A stretch of 64,000 nt of DNA from Macquaria australasica (GCA_005408345.1 SEMN01000352.1:248001-312000), one strand, 5' to 3'. Shown: positions 1 through 12,672, numbered from the stretch's first letter. Notes: generated by a model from the letters alone, not told the origin. Program-made: numbers and translations.

Positions 1-900
1 TGACACCCAAACTGATGCAAGTCTTTTGTTGAGTTGCAGCTCCTAAAAGCAGGTTTCCTTGCCTGATATAATAATTTACAATTTAAAAGCAGAGTAGAAA
101 GTATGTTGTGCCGCACTTTGACTGCCATAATTCACTTTCAAGCTTCAGCCGCTCTTCATCCTCTTTCTCTACGTCTTCGTCATTTGGTGACTCGTGACAT
201 GTTCTCATCAGATGTATATGAATATAGCTGAGGGAATGCTGTAGACTAATGTAAATACAGGTGTAAGTGCTGCCTGCAGGAGGAGTAGTGGTGATGTGTG
301 TTGAAATAGTCACGTATGCTGTAAAGGTCGCGCACAGGAGTTTTGTATTTTAAATTCTTAACTGTCTTTTTTTAATTTCAATGTATATTATAAAGCTGCT
401 CAAGATGCTACTATTTCATGTCAAATGGATATATAGTATAAGAAATAATAAAAGATATGTAGTCTGATATGTAAGTTAACCGCTTGTTTGTTTGGGTTTT
501 TTTAATGTGATATATATTTAAGAAAGCCACAGTAGGTAAAGGGTTTAAAGAGCCCCTCCAGATATCTTTCAAGATATATAAAAACACTCTGCTTTAAATA
601 ATCATTAGTCTGGTTAAAGATTCTTATAATTGCATCTACTCTCTCTCCCTCATTGAAAAAAACCCAATTATGAATATGCAAATATTGTTCATTTCAAAAG
701 TTTAACTGCTGGACACAACATGTCTCCTACTTCACTGAAAAGTCCATTCTCGGTGAACTGGATGTTTCAGGTTCCCACCTCACTTGTGTAAGTTGCATAC
801 TTACAAAGTTGCACCTTGCTTTCTGCAGGTGTTTCTGCCTCCTGAGCTGTGGAGTCTGGGTCTGTGGTTGCTGCCGCCTGCTGCCCCCGTGCTCCTGCTC
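1..900. other. Intergenic, no gene recognised
   Basis: AT-rich sequence with no exon-like reading frame that could be supported on either strand. The short open frames here have no recognisable domain and no flanking splice sites. The stretch could include the 3' UTR of a neighbour outside the window, but nothing seen confirms this. Confidence 0.5.
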
Positions 901-904
901 TGCA

Positions 905-1319
905 CCCGCTGATGCTATTGCTGTTGTTGCTGTTATTAGTATTGCTATTATAATGTTGCTCTTAGTGTTGTTTCTGTTGGTGTTAACATCAATGCTATTA
1001 CCATATCTATGCTGTATTGAGCTGCTGTATGTTCTCTTTCCTCCTGCTCTCTCTCTCCCGCTCCCCCCCTTCCCCTTCAACCCAACCAATCGAGGCAGAT
1101 GACCGCCCACCTTGAGCCTGGTTCTGCTCGAGGTTTCTACCTGTTAAAAGGGAGTTTTTCCTTGCCACTGTCGCATAGTGCTTGCTCATGGTGGGAACTG
1201 TTGGGTCTCTGTAAATATAAAGAGTCGGTCTAGACCTGCTCTATTCGAAAAAGTGCCCTGAGATAACTTTGTTATGATATGGCGCTATATAAATAAAACT
1301 GAATTGAATTGAATTGAAT
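905..1319 (+). mobile_element. 3' end of an L2-type LINE
   Basis: The segment ends in a conserved fish LINE tail: a G/T-rich stretch, a pyrimidine run, then a block containing GTTAAAAGGGAGTTTTTCC and TGGCGCTATATAAATAAAA, closing with repeated GAATT units (about 1,299-1,319). I recognise this block from memory as the 3' UTR of L2/Maui-like LINEs common in teleosts. No reverse transcriptase frame remains, so this is a 5'-truncated fragment. The left edge is approximate, and no target-site duplication was found. Confidence 0.7.
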
Positions 1320-2114
1320 ACTGAACCACGATTGGCTCCAGACAAGGTGTGATGTCATAAAATCCTGCCGGTGCATATCTTAAACTCTTAATTTAATGTA
1401 TCTTCTGTACTGTAACCTGCATTTACACTAAATTCCATCTTACAGGTGTGAAGTAAAGTGCTTTTTAATGTAAAAAATGTTCATAATTAACCAGGATAAG
1501 TAACCTCTGTGCATGTAAGTCGTGTTAAATCTCAAAAATGAAGACATTACCCACAATCCCTTTGCTTCCTGCCACAATAGGGATGCCAAATGGTCCAAAA
1601 TCTAATGGCCTTTCCTTCTTTTCACCATCTGTCACTGTGAAACACTTAAAACCATTAATCTCATTATCGGTATGGTGATGAAATTAATGTTGAATTGCAT
1701 TAAACACACTGTTACACATGTATGTCACCCATGTACTGTACAATGCAAAAAAACAACCAAACCACAGCTAAAATCCCCCTGACAGATTTAGCAGAATCAA
1801 AGTAAACATGTGTTGGTGTATCTGAGTCAGCATTATTTTGCTTTGCACGTAAAGTGTATCTAAACGAGACTTACAATTTATTTGAGTTTGTCACAGAATT
1901 AAGAGAAATAATGTGTCTCACGTTAAAAATGTCTAATGTGAGCAAAATGACTACATCTCATCCTGGGTCAAAAACTCTGTTAATACTTTAACCTCGGGTT
2001 TATCTTCTGATCTGGAGAGATAACTTGTGCAACACATCCTGTAGATCCACTTCCTTTCCGTACTGCGCTTGCATCTACTGTTCCAATCCAGCCCACAACC
2101 ACAAACACACCATT
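1320..2114. other. Intergenic, nothing recognised
   Basis: AT-rich sequence between the LINE tail and the presumed 3' end of mafF. No coding exon, RNA gene or clear repeat structure was seen. Confidence 0.45.
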
Positions 2115-4621
2115 TTATGTACAATATGTACAACATTTATTATAATTAATATATAAAATAGACAATGTACTTAAATTTTCACAATAGAAAAAATACAAGT
2201 AATAAATACAAAAACCATTTTTGTTTTGCAAGTATTACAAAACATCCAGCACAGTTTGACAGATGTGAGACGTTAAAATGTTGAGAATAAATGTTTTGCC
2301 ACACTGATATTCATATAGCTAAATATATGCCTCATATCTTTAGGAGTTATTTGTCAACACAGTCTAATGCGTTACAATGCCTGCTTTATAAATGATATTG
2401 CTAGCACTATTCAGTGGCCTAGACTCCATGAAGTCCAAGCCTGTTTGAGCACATCTTGGCTGTAACAGGCCTGTGACTGACGGAGGGTTTCAAGTGAATA
2501 AAACACCACCTCTTTGCATCTTCTCTCCCAGTCCGCTTTGCCAACTTTCTTTCTCCATCATTCAACAAACCCCCTCAACCTTCTTGTCTCCTCCTCGTCT
2601 CTGTCTTTCTTTCCACATTTTCTGGTTTCCTTTAACTTCCTGTGGATCTGCCCACCTGGCCAATTCAGAAGTGACCTTAATTTTTTCACACAAATAACAT
2701 ACAAATCATCATAGAAAAATAATATCCCTCCAAGAATCCACTATGACAAGCCAGTACAAACATGGCAAAAACACACACACAAAAAAATCATCATACAGCA
2801 ATATGGCCATTGGCTTTGAGCATATTTCTACATAGCTAATAATTAACATTTCATAAAGTAATCATTGTTGCCACACAACACAATAATTAGACATGAGAAT
2901 AACCCCAGACTAGTCATAAGTACTTCTGAAAACATATAGAACATCACAGCACTCGTTAGCTTGTCTTTTCATAATATCTACCTTTAAATACAAATAAAAT
3001 ATAGAATATATCTCTGATAAATGTCACTCAACATTTTTGTCTCTCAACGGCACATACAAACATTACAAATAAAAACACAGAATGGGAATGTATGCAGAGG
3101 ATTTGCACCGACTCGAGCGTAATTCCTACCAGATGCAACTCCGCTTTTACACGTTTTTAGCAAAATGACCAACATGTGTTGTTGGGAGTCTACCAGATAC
3201 GGGAAAAAAAAAAAGGAAGCCACAGCAGACTGTAGCAAAGTTACTGCACGGTAGGGATTGTGAAAAGAGCAATGAGAGGGATTGCAGCTCAGAAAAGAGG
3301 AGAATCCAGAGAAATCCTTAACAAAGAAATGTGCGGTCATGAACAGTCTGTTTTTAACCTTTTCCCTCTTCGGTTTGCATTCTTGTAACTCCAACACACA
3401 CTGAAGGCACTGCATTAATGTGAGAAGTGTGTACACAAGCAGTCCAAAACTACTTTCCCCTCACGTGGAGGGGTAGAATAGGAAGGGAGGGAGCGGTGGC
3501 AGCAGGTGAATTCCAAAACTAAGATGTTTCACTGAATGGACAGCGTTAAGGGAATTTGTGATTTGCGAATGCATTTCTCAACCTTTTTCTGGACCGTGTG
3601 ACCGTTTTTGCTCCCAAAATCCTCCTGACCCAAGCAGTCAAGTGAATCTGAGTATGGCATATTGTTGTACTTTATAGTCAAGAGCATATATAGAAATGAT
3701 CCTTTTGAAACTATATTAGCCTTTGAAATCCCCCATGACCCCGCCTGCATATCAAGTGACACCAAGGTTGAGAAACTCTCATGAGAAAGTGACTCATACT
3801 TTGGGATGCGTTCTTGCACAGTAGCAGAGACACATGGGCCTGGGCTGGTATAAATAAGAGCTACTACAACTGTACCAGGAATGCAGACATTGTAGCGCTG
3901 GGGGAAGATGTACATACGCCCCGCTCCACCCTAGCTTTTTGCGGTTGGTCAGGTGCCATAAAGTGAAGCAGGGAGAAGCCCCGGCCTTTCTGTTGCAGAG
4001 AGCGAGCAGCATCAGAGCTGGATGTGTTGAGCAGTGAAAGATGTACAGTAACTCTGGGTTGGTCTGGCTTCAGTCAGAGTCCAGTTAGTCAATGTCTACG
4101 CCCCGTGTGGATCGGGGGAATGTGTGTGAGGGTTTTGTCCATGTGTGTGTGTGTGTGTGAGATGACTCCTCGTTCACATTAAACCTTCTGCATCTTTTTG
4201 AACATAATTCTAAACTTTGAGAGCATCTAACCGAATGCACTTTACTAAATTTCAGTCAACTAATCTGCAGTGTCATAAAACAGCATTAAGTAGAGGACAC
4301 CTCCACCAGTCCTAGATGATTTCTCAACCGTTCCTGGCCCTTACTTTGGAAAACTAAGCATAGCTGTTGTCTGTACGCTGACGTTGCACACCACTCTGTC
4401 ACCACTGTGTCACACAGGAATGGATGACTCCTGGATTCAGCAGAATTTGGAAATGTGAACGAGGCGTAACGCAAACAAGTGTTTAGTATTTTCCTACTAA
4501 CATCGTCATCCTGTTCTCGGCATGTTTGTATAGTATATGCATGTCTGCATGGTGTGTGTGTGTGTGTGTTTGCATTGCAAGTTGTGTGTCCCTCCCCCCA
4601 GTCTGGTTCCAGCAGCTCCTT
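2115..4621 (-). other. mafF: Probable 3' UTR of mafF
   Basis: About 2.5 kb on the minus strand after the mafF stop codon, without any supportable coding frame. A minus-strand AATAAA lies at 2,136-2,141 and is the best candidate poly(A) signal seen. Several ATTTA-type motifs (on the minus strand) and two short GT tracts (about 4,143-4,160 and 4,553-4,570) occur. A long AU-rich 3' UTR would fit an inducible small Maf mRNA. The transcript end is inferred. Confidence 0.4.
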
Positions 4622-5273
4622 CTAGGACGGCTCCTGTTCTCTCTGTGGCTGAGCCTGTGGTGGACTCTTCACGATGGTGATGACTGAGGCGGTGTTGAGG
4701 CGCGGGGCTGTAGCCAGTAGGTGGCCTCCTCCGGCCTCCAGGCCCCTGGCAAACCTCTGGAGTGCGGCCAGACGCGCGCCGAGCCCCTCCAACTCTTTCC
4801 TCATGCCGGCGTTCTCCGCGCCGAGCCTCTCCACCTCTCTCTGGAGCTCCGTTTTCTGCTGCTCCAGGGCTTCACGCTGGGACACCCGTTTGACCCGGCA
4901 GCTGGCGGCATAGCCCCGGTTCTTCAAGGTGCGTCGGCGCTGCTTCAGCTTTTGGATCTCTTCGCGGGACAGGCCACGCAGGTGGAGGTTCAACTCTCGT
5001 ACTGAGAGGGACATGAGCTCGCTGTCCGACAGGACGGGCACGTTCTCGCCACATTCCTGCTTCACCTGAAGAGGAAGAGGAAGGAGGAGAGGAGGAAGCA
5101 TGTAGAAGAAAGAGAAGAAGAAATACGACCAATGATGTTAAGAAATAACTGATAGAGAGTAAAACTTCTTTTCAGCATTGATGTTTTCCGTCTATACACA
5201 GAGATAATTAAACTGAGTTTTATTTCTGGCTGTGTGTTACCTTCAGGGCTTTGCTGTTTCTTTCTGTCGTCAT
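4622..5273 (-). CDS. mafF: Small Maf bZIP transcription factor MafF
   Basis: Two coding exons on the minus strand: 5,273-5,241 (11 codons) and 5,065-4,622, giving 158 residues. The intron is GT-AG (donor GTAACA, acceptor TTCAG). The protein has a VKQE motif at residues 12-15, a consensus sumoylation site known in small Mafs. An extended homology region covers about 20-55, a basic region with TLKNRGYAASCRVKR about 57-71, a leucine zipper about 80-115, and the C-terminal VITIVKS signature. There is no transactivation domain, as expected for small Mafs, which heterodimerise with CNC factors or homodimerise as repressors on MARE/ARE sites in the nucleus. The start is fixed by the short first coding exon; its acceptor is TTCTTCCAG, with the exon beginning at 5,330. 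MafF is chosen over MafG/MafK because tomm22 and dmc1, neighbours of human MAFF, follow. Paralogue choice is less certain than family. Confidence 0.93.
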
Positions 5274-5350
5274 GATCCGACCGTCTTCAGTTTTCCCCAC
5301 CAAACACCAGTCAACACAGATACAGACACTCTGGAAGAACAGAAACAGAA

Positions 5351-5353
<3 letters not shown>

Positions 5354-5401
<48 letters not shown>
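5354..5401. repeat. (CA)n microsatellite
   Basis: About 24 uninterrupted CA units within the first intron of mafF, immediately upstream (minus-strand sense) of the exon that carries the start codon at 5,241-5,330. Confidence 0.97.
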
Positions 5402-5406
<5 letters not shown>

Positions 5407-8212
5407 ATGTTATCATCACATGTGACTCAGGACATCATGCTGTTTTGGCCCAATGTCGAGCCTGACATTTACCACTGGCTCACAAGACAGCCAGTCATGC
5501 ACGATAAAGAAAAGGAGAACCCACAGATCTTTCATGCTTCTCCAAACGCGCTCTCTCATTAAGCTCTGCGGTTTGATATGAAAGGAAGAGGAGGTTTTGA
5601 AAGCGACATGCCTTTCTCTGTTAGCTGGAATAGTGAGGAGGAAGTTATCATGTGCATGCCCTTTGGTTGCTCAAAGCAGGTGTCCTAACCAATTCCCCCC
5701 ACACTTCCTCTTGTCAACACAACACCAACGGTTCAAAACTTTCATTGTGAAAAAGGACAGGCAACTATTTTCATGGGACATATTTAAGTGAAAAGGAACA
5801 CAGCTACATCACAATAACATCTACGTGTATAAAAACAACCTATTAAATCATTTTTCCAACGTTACTCTTTTCTGACATTATATTCAAAATAGGAGACTAA
5901 AGCACCAAGATCGGGTGAGTTTGCACAGCCTTAAATTGCTGCTTCCAGTAACAAGCTGTAATAACAGCAGCACGAGTGTTTGTTTAAGTCTGTACCGCCT
6001 TTACACTACTGTATTTGGACATTTTCTCCCATTCTTCTTGCTGAACAGTTCACACACAGACTGCGTGGGGACTTCCTACACTCCTCTTAAGGTCAGCTCA
6101 CAAATGTTGTTGTGTGGGATTAAAGTCCAACATCTGCAGAGGGCCAACTTGAACTACTTTTTCCCCCCCTATAGTCACTTCTTGGCTGTGTGTGTCAGAT
6201 CCCTGTCAATGTTGATAAAATGAATCTGCACTTCAACTTGAGGCTATTTAAGCATATATTCATTTGGCCTGCATCCTGACAGAGCACACAGGATAGAAAC
6301 AACCACACAATGTGCCGACGAGAAGCTACACTGTGTTGACTGTATAGCAAGAATATCAGTCATTAACATTTAATTAAGACTGACAAGCTCTACCTTGACA
6401 TCATCAAACCACAGGGTGCTTTCCCCACGTAGCTTTTGGAGAGTGAATGTGTTCACCGTCATGTTCATTGCAACATTGGATTTTCCTTCTACAGTGCTTT
6501 CATTTAGTCTCTTTATGGCCCAGACGTGTAGAAAAGAACATGAACAAATGTTAACAAGCAAGGTTGCATGATAACAAAGTACAGTCCAGAGGTTTCTGTT
6601 AACCTTTAGATGGCTTTACTGACTCCTTGCACTTTCATTTTTCTTTGAAAAACAGGCTGATCTCTAAAAGACCGCGCCGCAGCTAAAATTTCCCAACTTC
6701 TTGATTACAGTCTTCGCTGGGTTCCGGGCTTTATTTATGATCTTTGACGCCAAATTTGTCTCTTTCCTCTTGTAAATCTATCAAAAACAAACTCTTGAAG
6801 ATGCGGTGCTGCTTTTTGTTTTTAAAAGCAGCATGTGGCAGAACCTTAGGGGAAATCCACTGTTGTCAAAATCTTTGAATTTCAGAAATCTTTGAGTTTA
6901 AACTGATGTAAGATTATTGATATACTGACTTTCATTAGGATTTACAACCCCCATTTATAAAAGGGTATTACACTTCTATAAATTAGTTATTTTCATTTTC
7001 AGTTTTACTACTCTAGAACTGAACCGTTTTCTTTGGTGGCCTTTTGTTCCAGGACTGTCAAATGTAAAAAGGTGTAGACATTTGTGCTGCTCTCCAGAAA
7101 CATTCCCAACAAACCATGCAGCCAGACAGGAGGAGGAACCATAAAACTAAAATCACATTTCCTTGGAATCCATTTGAGGGCCCTTGGGTTCAGTTACAAA
7201 ACCAAAATCCAATTTTCGTAAAAGCTTGACTTCGTAACATTAAAATGGGCTTTAACGGCACATGTAGGCCTACAACTCGTGTCCACACAAGCTAAATAAA
7301 ACACCTGTTCTATTGGTCAGGAGGCTCCTGACAATAAACTGCATTTCCCGACACGGCGTGGGACGTGGAGGTTGCAGCAATAGTGGCTGTCCAACCAGCC
7401 GGTCGTCGTTTCGTAAAGTCAGGGTGATTCAGCAATAAACCGTTTGCTCAGCTCCGCCAAGACCGCCAGTTAGTCCACACGCAGGAAAACCAGCTGCGAC
7501 CGCGTCTTTCTGTGTTTGTCCCAACAGCTCAGCGCACCCACGTCCGTACTTTACTATAAATATCACTTTAGAGGACATAGTACCTCTTCAGCAAAAAACG
7601 CTACCACAGCGGAACGCAACAAGTGAACGCAGCACTGCCAAACGCAAGCTACAACTAGTTAACAGGGTTTAAAAACACCGTGATATCCATTACGGTAAAT
7701 AATAAATGACTACACGAGAAATAGCCGACACGGGCCACTCCTGGAAACGGTATTTACTCATCTAGCTACATCCAGAATCCAGCCTTATCCTTATAGGGAG
7801 AGGAGCTGGCCAGCTCGGGGTGAAGGCGCTGCTGCTATAGTAAACAGCCATCACGAGTGCCCTCGACATCCATTTTAGCGAGGCTTTAAATAACCCATTT
7901 AAATTGTTCCAGAGCATACAGTTAAACAAGGAAGCGAGAACCCCCTCTGGCTGCCAAATGTGACGAGTATAGAGGCACAAATGTGAATACGGAGGCCGAA
8001 TTATCCGCTATTCGTCTTAAACATGCTAGTAATGTTAACTGTTAGCAGCAGCTAGCATCAACGGCTCCCGACGAGCTAAAGGAGATTAGAGCAAACAGCT
8101 GGCCGGCAGAGTCCTCCCGTGTTCGGCTGCCACCAGCGAGGTCCAGCTGGATATTTTAACGTTTAATATTTTGTTTTAAACAAACAAAAACAAACAACAG
8201 ATGATAATTTAC

Positions 8213-8300
8213 CTGCTTGGTCGAAGCGAGTCTGGCGACAAAATGTCAGTCCGCCTTTTCCCGGAATTACTCCGCCGCTCTCTGAGGTTGGATTCCTTCA
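8213..8300 (-). other. mafF: Probable non-coding first exon of mafF
   Basis: On the minus strand a strong donor, AAGCAG followed by GTAAAT, ends a CpG-rich block at 8,213. No conserved ATG-initiated frame belongs to it, and the start codon lies in the next exon (5,241-5,330), so this would be 5' UTR. The transcription start near 8,300 is placed only from the TATA-like element just upstream. The intron to the next exon is about 2.9 kb. It contains nothing recognisable apart from the (CA)n tract and a CpG-rich 3' part (about 7,300-8,210). Confidence 0.55.
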
Positions 8301-8370
8301 TTCATAAAAAACACAAGCGACAGTGACGTCAGGCCTGAAGAATGAGGGCGGAGCCAGCCCCGCCCCCGCG
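8301..8370 (-). promoter_or_regulatory. mafF: Putative mafF promoter: CRE, TATA-like box, GC box
   Basis: A perfect palindromic cAMP response element TGACGTCA occupies 8,324-8,331. On the minus strand it lies about 15 bp upstream of a T-rich TATA-like element (TTTTTTATGAAT, about 8,300-8,310). A GC box (CCCGCCCCCGCGG) lies at about 8,357-8,370, further upstream in minus-strand sense. The arrangement suggests a CREB/ATF-responsive inducible promoter, which would fit MafF's known stress inducibility. The role is inferred. Confidence 0.5.
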
Positions 8371-8399
8371 GCGTACTCCGGGAGGATGTAAACAAGGGA

Positions 8400-9360
8400 T
8401 CCCTGCATCCCAGAACTTTTCCTCCTCCTTCAACAGCAACAACTTCTCTGGAAAAAGAAAGGCACTGGAAGAGGGTTCAGAGTCACTCTTTACGGGCACT
8501 ATTTAGCAACTGGACGGAATGAAGTTAAAAATCCAGCAGAATCCAACAATAAAAAACAAAACAGTGACGCAAAAACCCTCACAGCCCACGCACACTACAT
8601 AGTTCACAGTATAAGTGCCCTATATGCTGAAAATTAAATTCATGGCAGAGTCTGTTTCACTGCTGCACCATAGACACTCATGTAGAGGTTGTCAGTTACA
8701 TGTCTGTTGTTGTTTTCTTTAACTCACAGGAAATAATAAGGGCTGGTGACAATAAAGGGTGGTTTGTTGTATTTAGTTACAAGTTATATATACAGCATGC
8801 TGTTTAAGTTTCCTGGAACCTCATGTAGCTGGCAATAAAAGAAACGTAAATGAAAATCCACAGGGGAAAAGTGTGTTTCACAAATAGCCTACTTCAGAAT
8901 ATGCTCTATCTATAAATGGCCAAAATCTATTTTCAGTTTATGTGCAGTTGCAAATTTATGTTGAACGCTGGGATTAGAAGCAAAGGTTCCACTTTGAACT
9001 ACACTGTACACATTTTGAGTAAATGCCATTCATTGGCACAGGTGGCTGGTAGGCTGCATTTGAACTGACTTCACATTGGGAAAATGTTTTTGTAGTGTTA
9101 TATTTCCTGGCTGTTACCCATCTCCCTTGAATGGCACAACAGTGGCACATTGTGTCACGTCAAGCACAGAACAGAACATATAACAATATAGCCAAAAGGT
9201 GATACCCCTCTGTGCTTTATTACTGTTATAACAATGTACTAGTGTTCCAACGCTTTATCGGTGTACTAACACTTGTTTTGATGTTCTACCAATCATTCAC
9301 AAGTGCTACAACTATATATTAGTGCTCTAACAATGCTAATTTAGTGTTCATATTTGTGAC
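8400..9360. other. Intergenic between mafF and tomm22
   Basis: Divergent intergenic region. It is CpG-rich only at its two ends, where the mafF and tomm22 promoters lie. No gene or clear repeat was recognised in the central AT-rich part. Confidence 0.45.
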
Positions 9361-9385
9361 ACCGCAGGCTGCTGTCAGACAGCCG

Positions 9386-9403
9386 CTACGGCAGGGGGCG
9401 CGG
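9386..9403 (+). promoter_or_regulatory. CTCF-like motif upstream of tomm22
   Basis: The sequence CTACGGCAGGGGGCGCGG closely matches the CTCF core (C-x-AGGGGGCGC). It lies about 265 bp before the tomm22 ATG, at the edge of the CpG-rich promoter. Occupancy cannot be judged from sequence. Confidence 0.4.
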
Positions 9404-9665
9404 TTTGCGTTTTGGAGACGCACAAACTGACCCCCGCCCTGCCCTCGTCGTCCGCCCGTCCCCGTCGATCCTCACGCTTCTCCGCTGTGACCTCGGGCTG
9501 TCGTCGCACGCCTCCTAGCTTTAGCTCCAACGAAAACCGGTTAGATTTAATAAAAGAAAAAAAAAAAAACATCACACTAAACCGACTGTCGGCGGCACCG
9601 TGTTTCCCAGCGACGTGTTCGCCGTGCGCACAGCCGATCCAGCCCGACGGAGACGAGCGGGACAC

Positions 9666-10736
9666 ATGGCCGGAATCGAGGAGCTTTCCCCAGCTGCGGG
9701 CCCGGTGTCTACCCGGCCCCCCGAGGACGAGATTGACGACGATGAAGATGAAGATGTAAGTGGCCAGTCGTTGTGGTGTACTTTGGAAACGTGGATGAGA
9801 ACAAAACATGAACATAGAGTCGCACTGTTGTGTTTCCAGCTTGCCCTTTTCTTGTAATAACAGAATCACTATATTTATCAGTGTTAACACCAGCTAAACC
9901 AACCTGTGGACAAACTATTTACCAAATTGATAAATTAGTGTGGATTTATTTTCTCTGCTTGCTTTTATTCACGAGAGGTGCTGTGTGCTTGCTTGCTTGC
10001 TCTAAAGTTTAATGTCTGATGTTTGTGTTCGTCTCCTCAAGCTGGATGAGACGCTGATGGAGAGGCTGTGGGGCCTGACAGAGATGTTTCCTGACACAGT
10101 TCGCTCCGCTGCTGAGGTGTCTGCACAGTGCTCTGTCTCAATAGCCAAGAAGTTTTACAGGTATATCTCTTTAGCGTTATCGTCTCACCTTGTCAGTGTG
10201 TCATGGTAGCCCAGAGGATCAAGAGAATAACTGCACATTCGTAGGTTTGAGTCCTTGGACCATACCTTGGACTGGCACATCTAAAACAGCAAACGCTAAT
10301 CAGGCTGTTAACTTGTTTCAGTTTTTCCCGCTCAGCGCTCTGGGTGGGTACTACCTCCTTCATGATCCTGGTGCTGCCTGTTGTGTTTGAGACAGAAAGA
10401 CTACAGCTGGAGCAGCAGCAGCTACAACAGCAGAGACAGGTGAGTGTTCATGTACTTCATTCATGTACTTCATGAGTACTTAGATTCGTTTAAGGGAAAA
10501 ACCACAAAAACCTAAGGTTTTACAGGTGGGGGAAGCAAGTGTTGACATGGGCTGATGTGTGAATGCAGTACAGAAATAGCAGTTATGATATAAAAAAAAA
10601 TATGCTGTACATGACAAGTACATCGATGAACAACCTGAATGATTGACTGTTTCCCTTCTAGATCCTGTTGGGGCCCAACACTGGAATGTCTGGTGGGATG
10701 CCGGGCATGATGCCTCCTGCACCTGGCAAGATGTGA
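9666..10736 (+). CDS. tomm22: Mitochondrial import receptor subunit TOM22
   Basis: Four exons: 9,666-9,755, 10,042-10,160, 10,322-10,439 and 10,662-10,736, all GT-AG, giving 133 residues (about 142 in human from memory). The N-terminus has a strongly acidic patch (residues about 20-34), which in this family binds presequences on the cytosolic side. A conserved block, MERLWGLTEMFPDTVRSA, follows. One tail-anchor-like membrane segment (GTTSFMILVLPVVFE, about residues 78-95) inserts in the outer mitochondrial membrane. A Gln-rich intermembrane tail ends in PGKM. TOM22 is the central organiser of the TOM complex and docks TOM20/TOM70. The exon 2/3 junction codes Ser (AG|T) where, from memory, the human protein has Arg in KFYRFSR. 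AATAAA signals lie at 11,052-11,057 and 11,125-11,130. Confidence 0.96.
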
Positions 10737-11130
10737 GAGACAGGAAGGGCCTACATGAACCTGAGATCTGCTGCTAGCAATACAACGGGGCTGGTCGCAA
10801 GGAGAGACAGAGAGACCATGGAGAAGGGCAAAGAACTGCAGTTACAAAAAAAACAATGAAGAAGCAAAAGCTGTATGTCAACGGCGCGACCTTAGGCTCA
10901 CTCTGACGTGTTGGATTGGCTAATGGGACTGGAGGAGAAGGAGGATGATGTGATGCGTTTTTAACACTTCTCTCTCACTGTCTCTCCTTACTCCAACATC
11001 ATGCAGAGACTTATTTCCAGGAGCACTGCTTCTATTTTCTTTTCTTTTTTAAATAAATACTTATATCAGCATAGATAATGTGTTCTTTAGGGGATAGCAG
11101 GTACAGGTGGGTAAACTGAAAGAAAATAAA

Positions 11131-12383
11131 TCTGAAGGTTGCCAATTGTTTGTCTTGGTGTTTTTAGTCTGAAGAACGTTGTTATACTTACAGCATGTTG
11201 GCAGCTTTGTCCATCATCATGGGCTTGCTGGTTCCACTTCTATGTGGAGAGTTATGTTAATAGAATATCTGACAAACAGGTCTGATGCAGTGTGGAGCAT
11301 ACTGTAGGAATGTGGTCTACAGAATGGCCTCTTGAAGTTCTACAAGGTAAATGACTCCTTTCTGTGTGGTGCGTTTCTGTCTGTACATTTGTCACAATTC
11401 ACTATGTACATCTACGGATGTATGTCGGTGCAATGCCTCTCACTTCACACTAGCCACAGTTATTGGTTTTATTATGTATCTCTGGTTTTAAACAATGGCT
11501 TGTATAATGCAGCAACGCCAGATTCCACGCAATGATTCAAAGATTTTTGTGTCCTTTTCCGTTGATAGTATGTGAAATGCAACATCATTTTGTCAGTCAT
11601 TCAAGACAGGAAATGTGTGATACTTTCTTTTTTGGACAAATGTGGTTGTGGTGATTGATAAAGTCTCAATATTACCCTGACATGTCCTGTCTTAAGAGAA
11701 TGTTCTTTTCTCTGTCGCCTTCCATGTGACAATTCGCAATCTCTTCTGTTCAGTAAGCAATCCCACGTCTGTTATGTGTTCAACATGACTGCAGTAATTA
11801 AAGCACCAAATCAAATGGAGAGCCAAGTGTTTACTTTCTGCGTGTTGGTCGTGTATATGCTCAAATACACTGTTATAAAACATTAAATACGAATTTATGA
11901 AGGAAAGACCAGACTAAATGATTATATTATTAAAGACATTAAGTAAGCAATGGTATTTTTAAACATTTACACACTAATATTAAAATGAGTGTAGGGGAGA
12001 GTAAGATTTTTTTTTTTTTTTATCATAATCTTTACAAACGGACATTTTGACATCACAGGAGATGCACAGGTGCAATTAATAACATGAAGGATCGCATGAG
12101 AGCTGGAACAGGAGCACCTAAATGTAATGCAGCTGTGCTTTTCTTGCTTTCCGCAGCAGATAATGGTCCATTATTGTTCTGATGCAGCTGAAGTTTTTCT
12201 TCTTGTCACACATACAGCTTTGCCCAGCCCCGATGGCCTTACAAGATACCACAAAGTAATATAAACCATATCCATAAAGCAGCACATGCATATTCAAACA
12301 ATACTATAGAAAGTCGTGAAAATACAGAACATTTTATGCACACATTTTCTTAAACGCCATTGTCCAATGCTGCTTTCACTGCT
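11131..12383. other. Intergenic, no gene recognised
   Basis: Sequence after the second tomm22 poly(A) signal. It contains a homopolymer T tract at about 12,007-12,020 and no supportable exon, RNA gene or conserved frame. Confidence 0.45.
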
Positions 12384-12390
12384 CCTTTTG

Positions 12391-12672
12391 TATGGAATAT
12401 TATATCACTCTAAAAAGGTGTACTTGAAAACAGGCGTTTGTATCTGTAACCGTAGTTTTGCAAACTTGTTCATTTATGCTTGTATCCAAGCTTACAGGTA
12501 CAAACTTCAATGCACAAGTTTGCAGAATTAAGGTTGCAGATACAAACTTCAGTGCACAAGTTTGCAGAATTAAGGTTGCAGATACAAACATAAATGTACA
12601 AGTTTGCAAAACTACGGTTACAGATACAAACCCCTGTTTTGTGCACCTTTGAGGGTGATATAATATTCCATA
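12391..12672. mobile_element. Foldback (MITE-like) element with internal 42-bp repeats
   Basis: The ends are long inverted repeats: the left begins TATGGAATATTATATCAC and the right ends with its exact reverse complement. Inverted similarity continues imperfectly for about 90 bp on each side, through GTTTGTATCTGTAACCGTAG. Between them lie about three tandem 42-bp units (about 12,495-12,620), each containing CACAAGTTTGCAGAATTAAGG or a variant. CCTTTTG at 12,384-12,390 is repeated at 12,673-12,679 and is the likely target-site duplication; the match extends to nine bases (CCTTTTGTA) if the terminal TA is counted. A 7-9 bp duplication would fit hAT- or Mutator-like transposition. No transposase is encoded. 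Open frames through the repeats arise because 42 is a multiple of three. Confidence 0.85.

Noticed and set aside
727..1110. Open frames on both strands near 0.8-1.1 kb
   Set aside because: They fall in the trinucleotide-rich and pyrimidine-rich part of the L2 LINE 3' end, not in a gene.
9375..9890. Minus-strand frame over the tomm22 first exon
   Set aside because: CpG-rich promoter DNA is open by chance in several frames. The plus strand carries the recognisable TOM22 N-terminus with a good donor.
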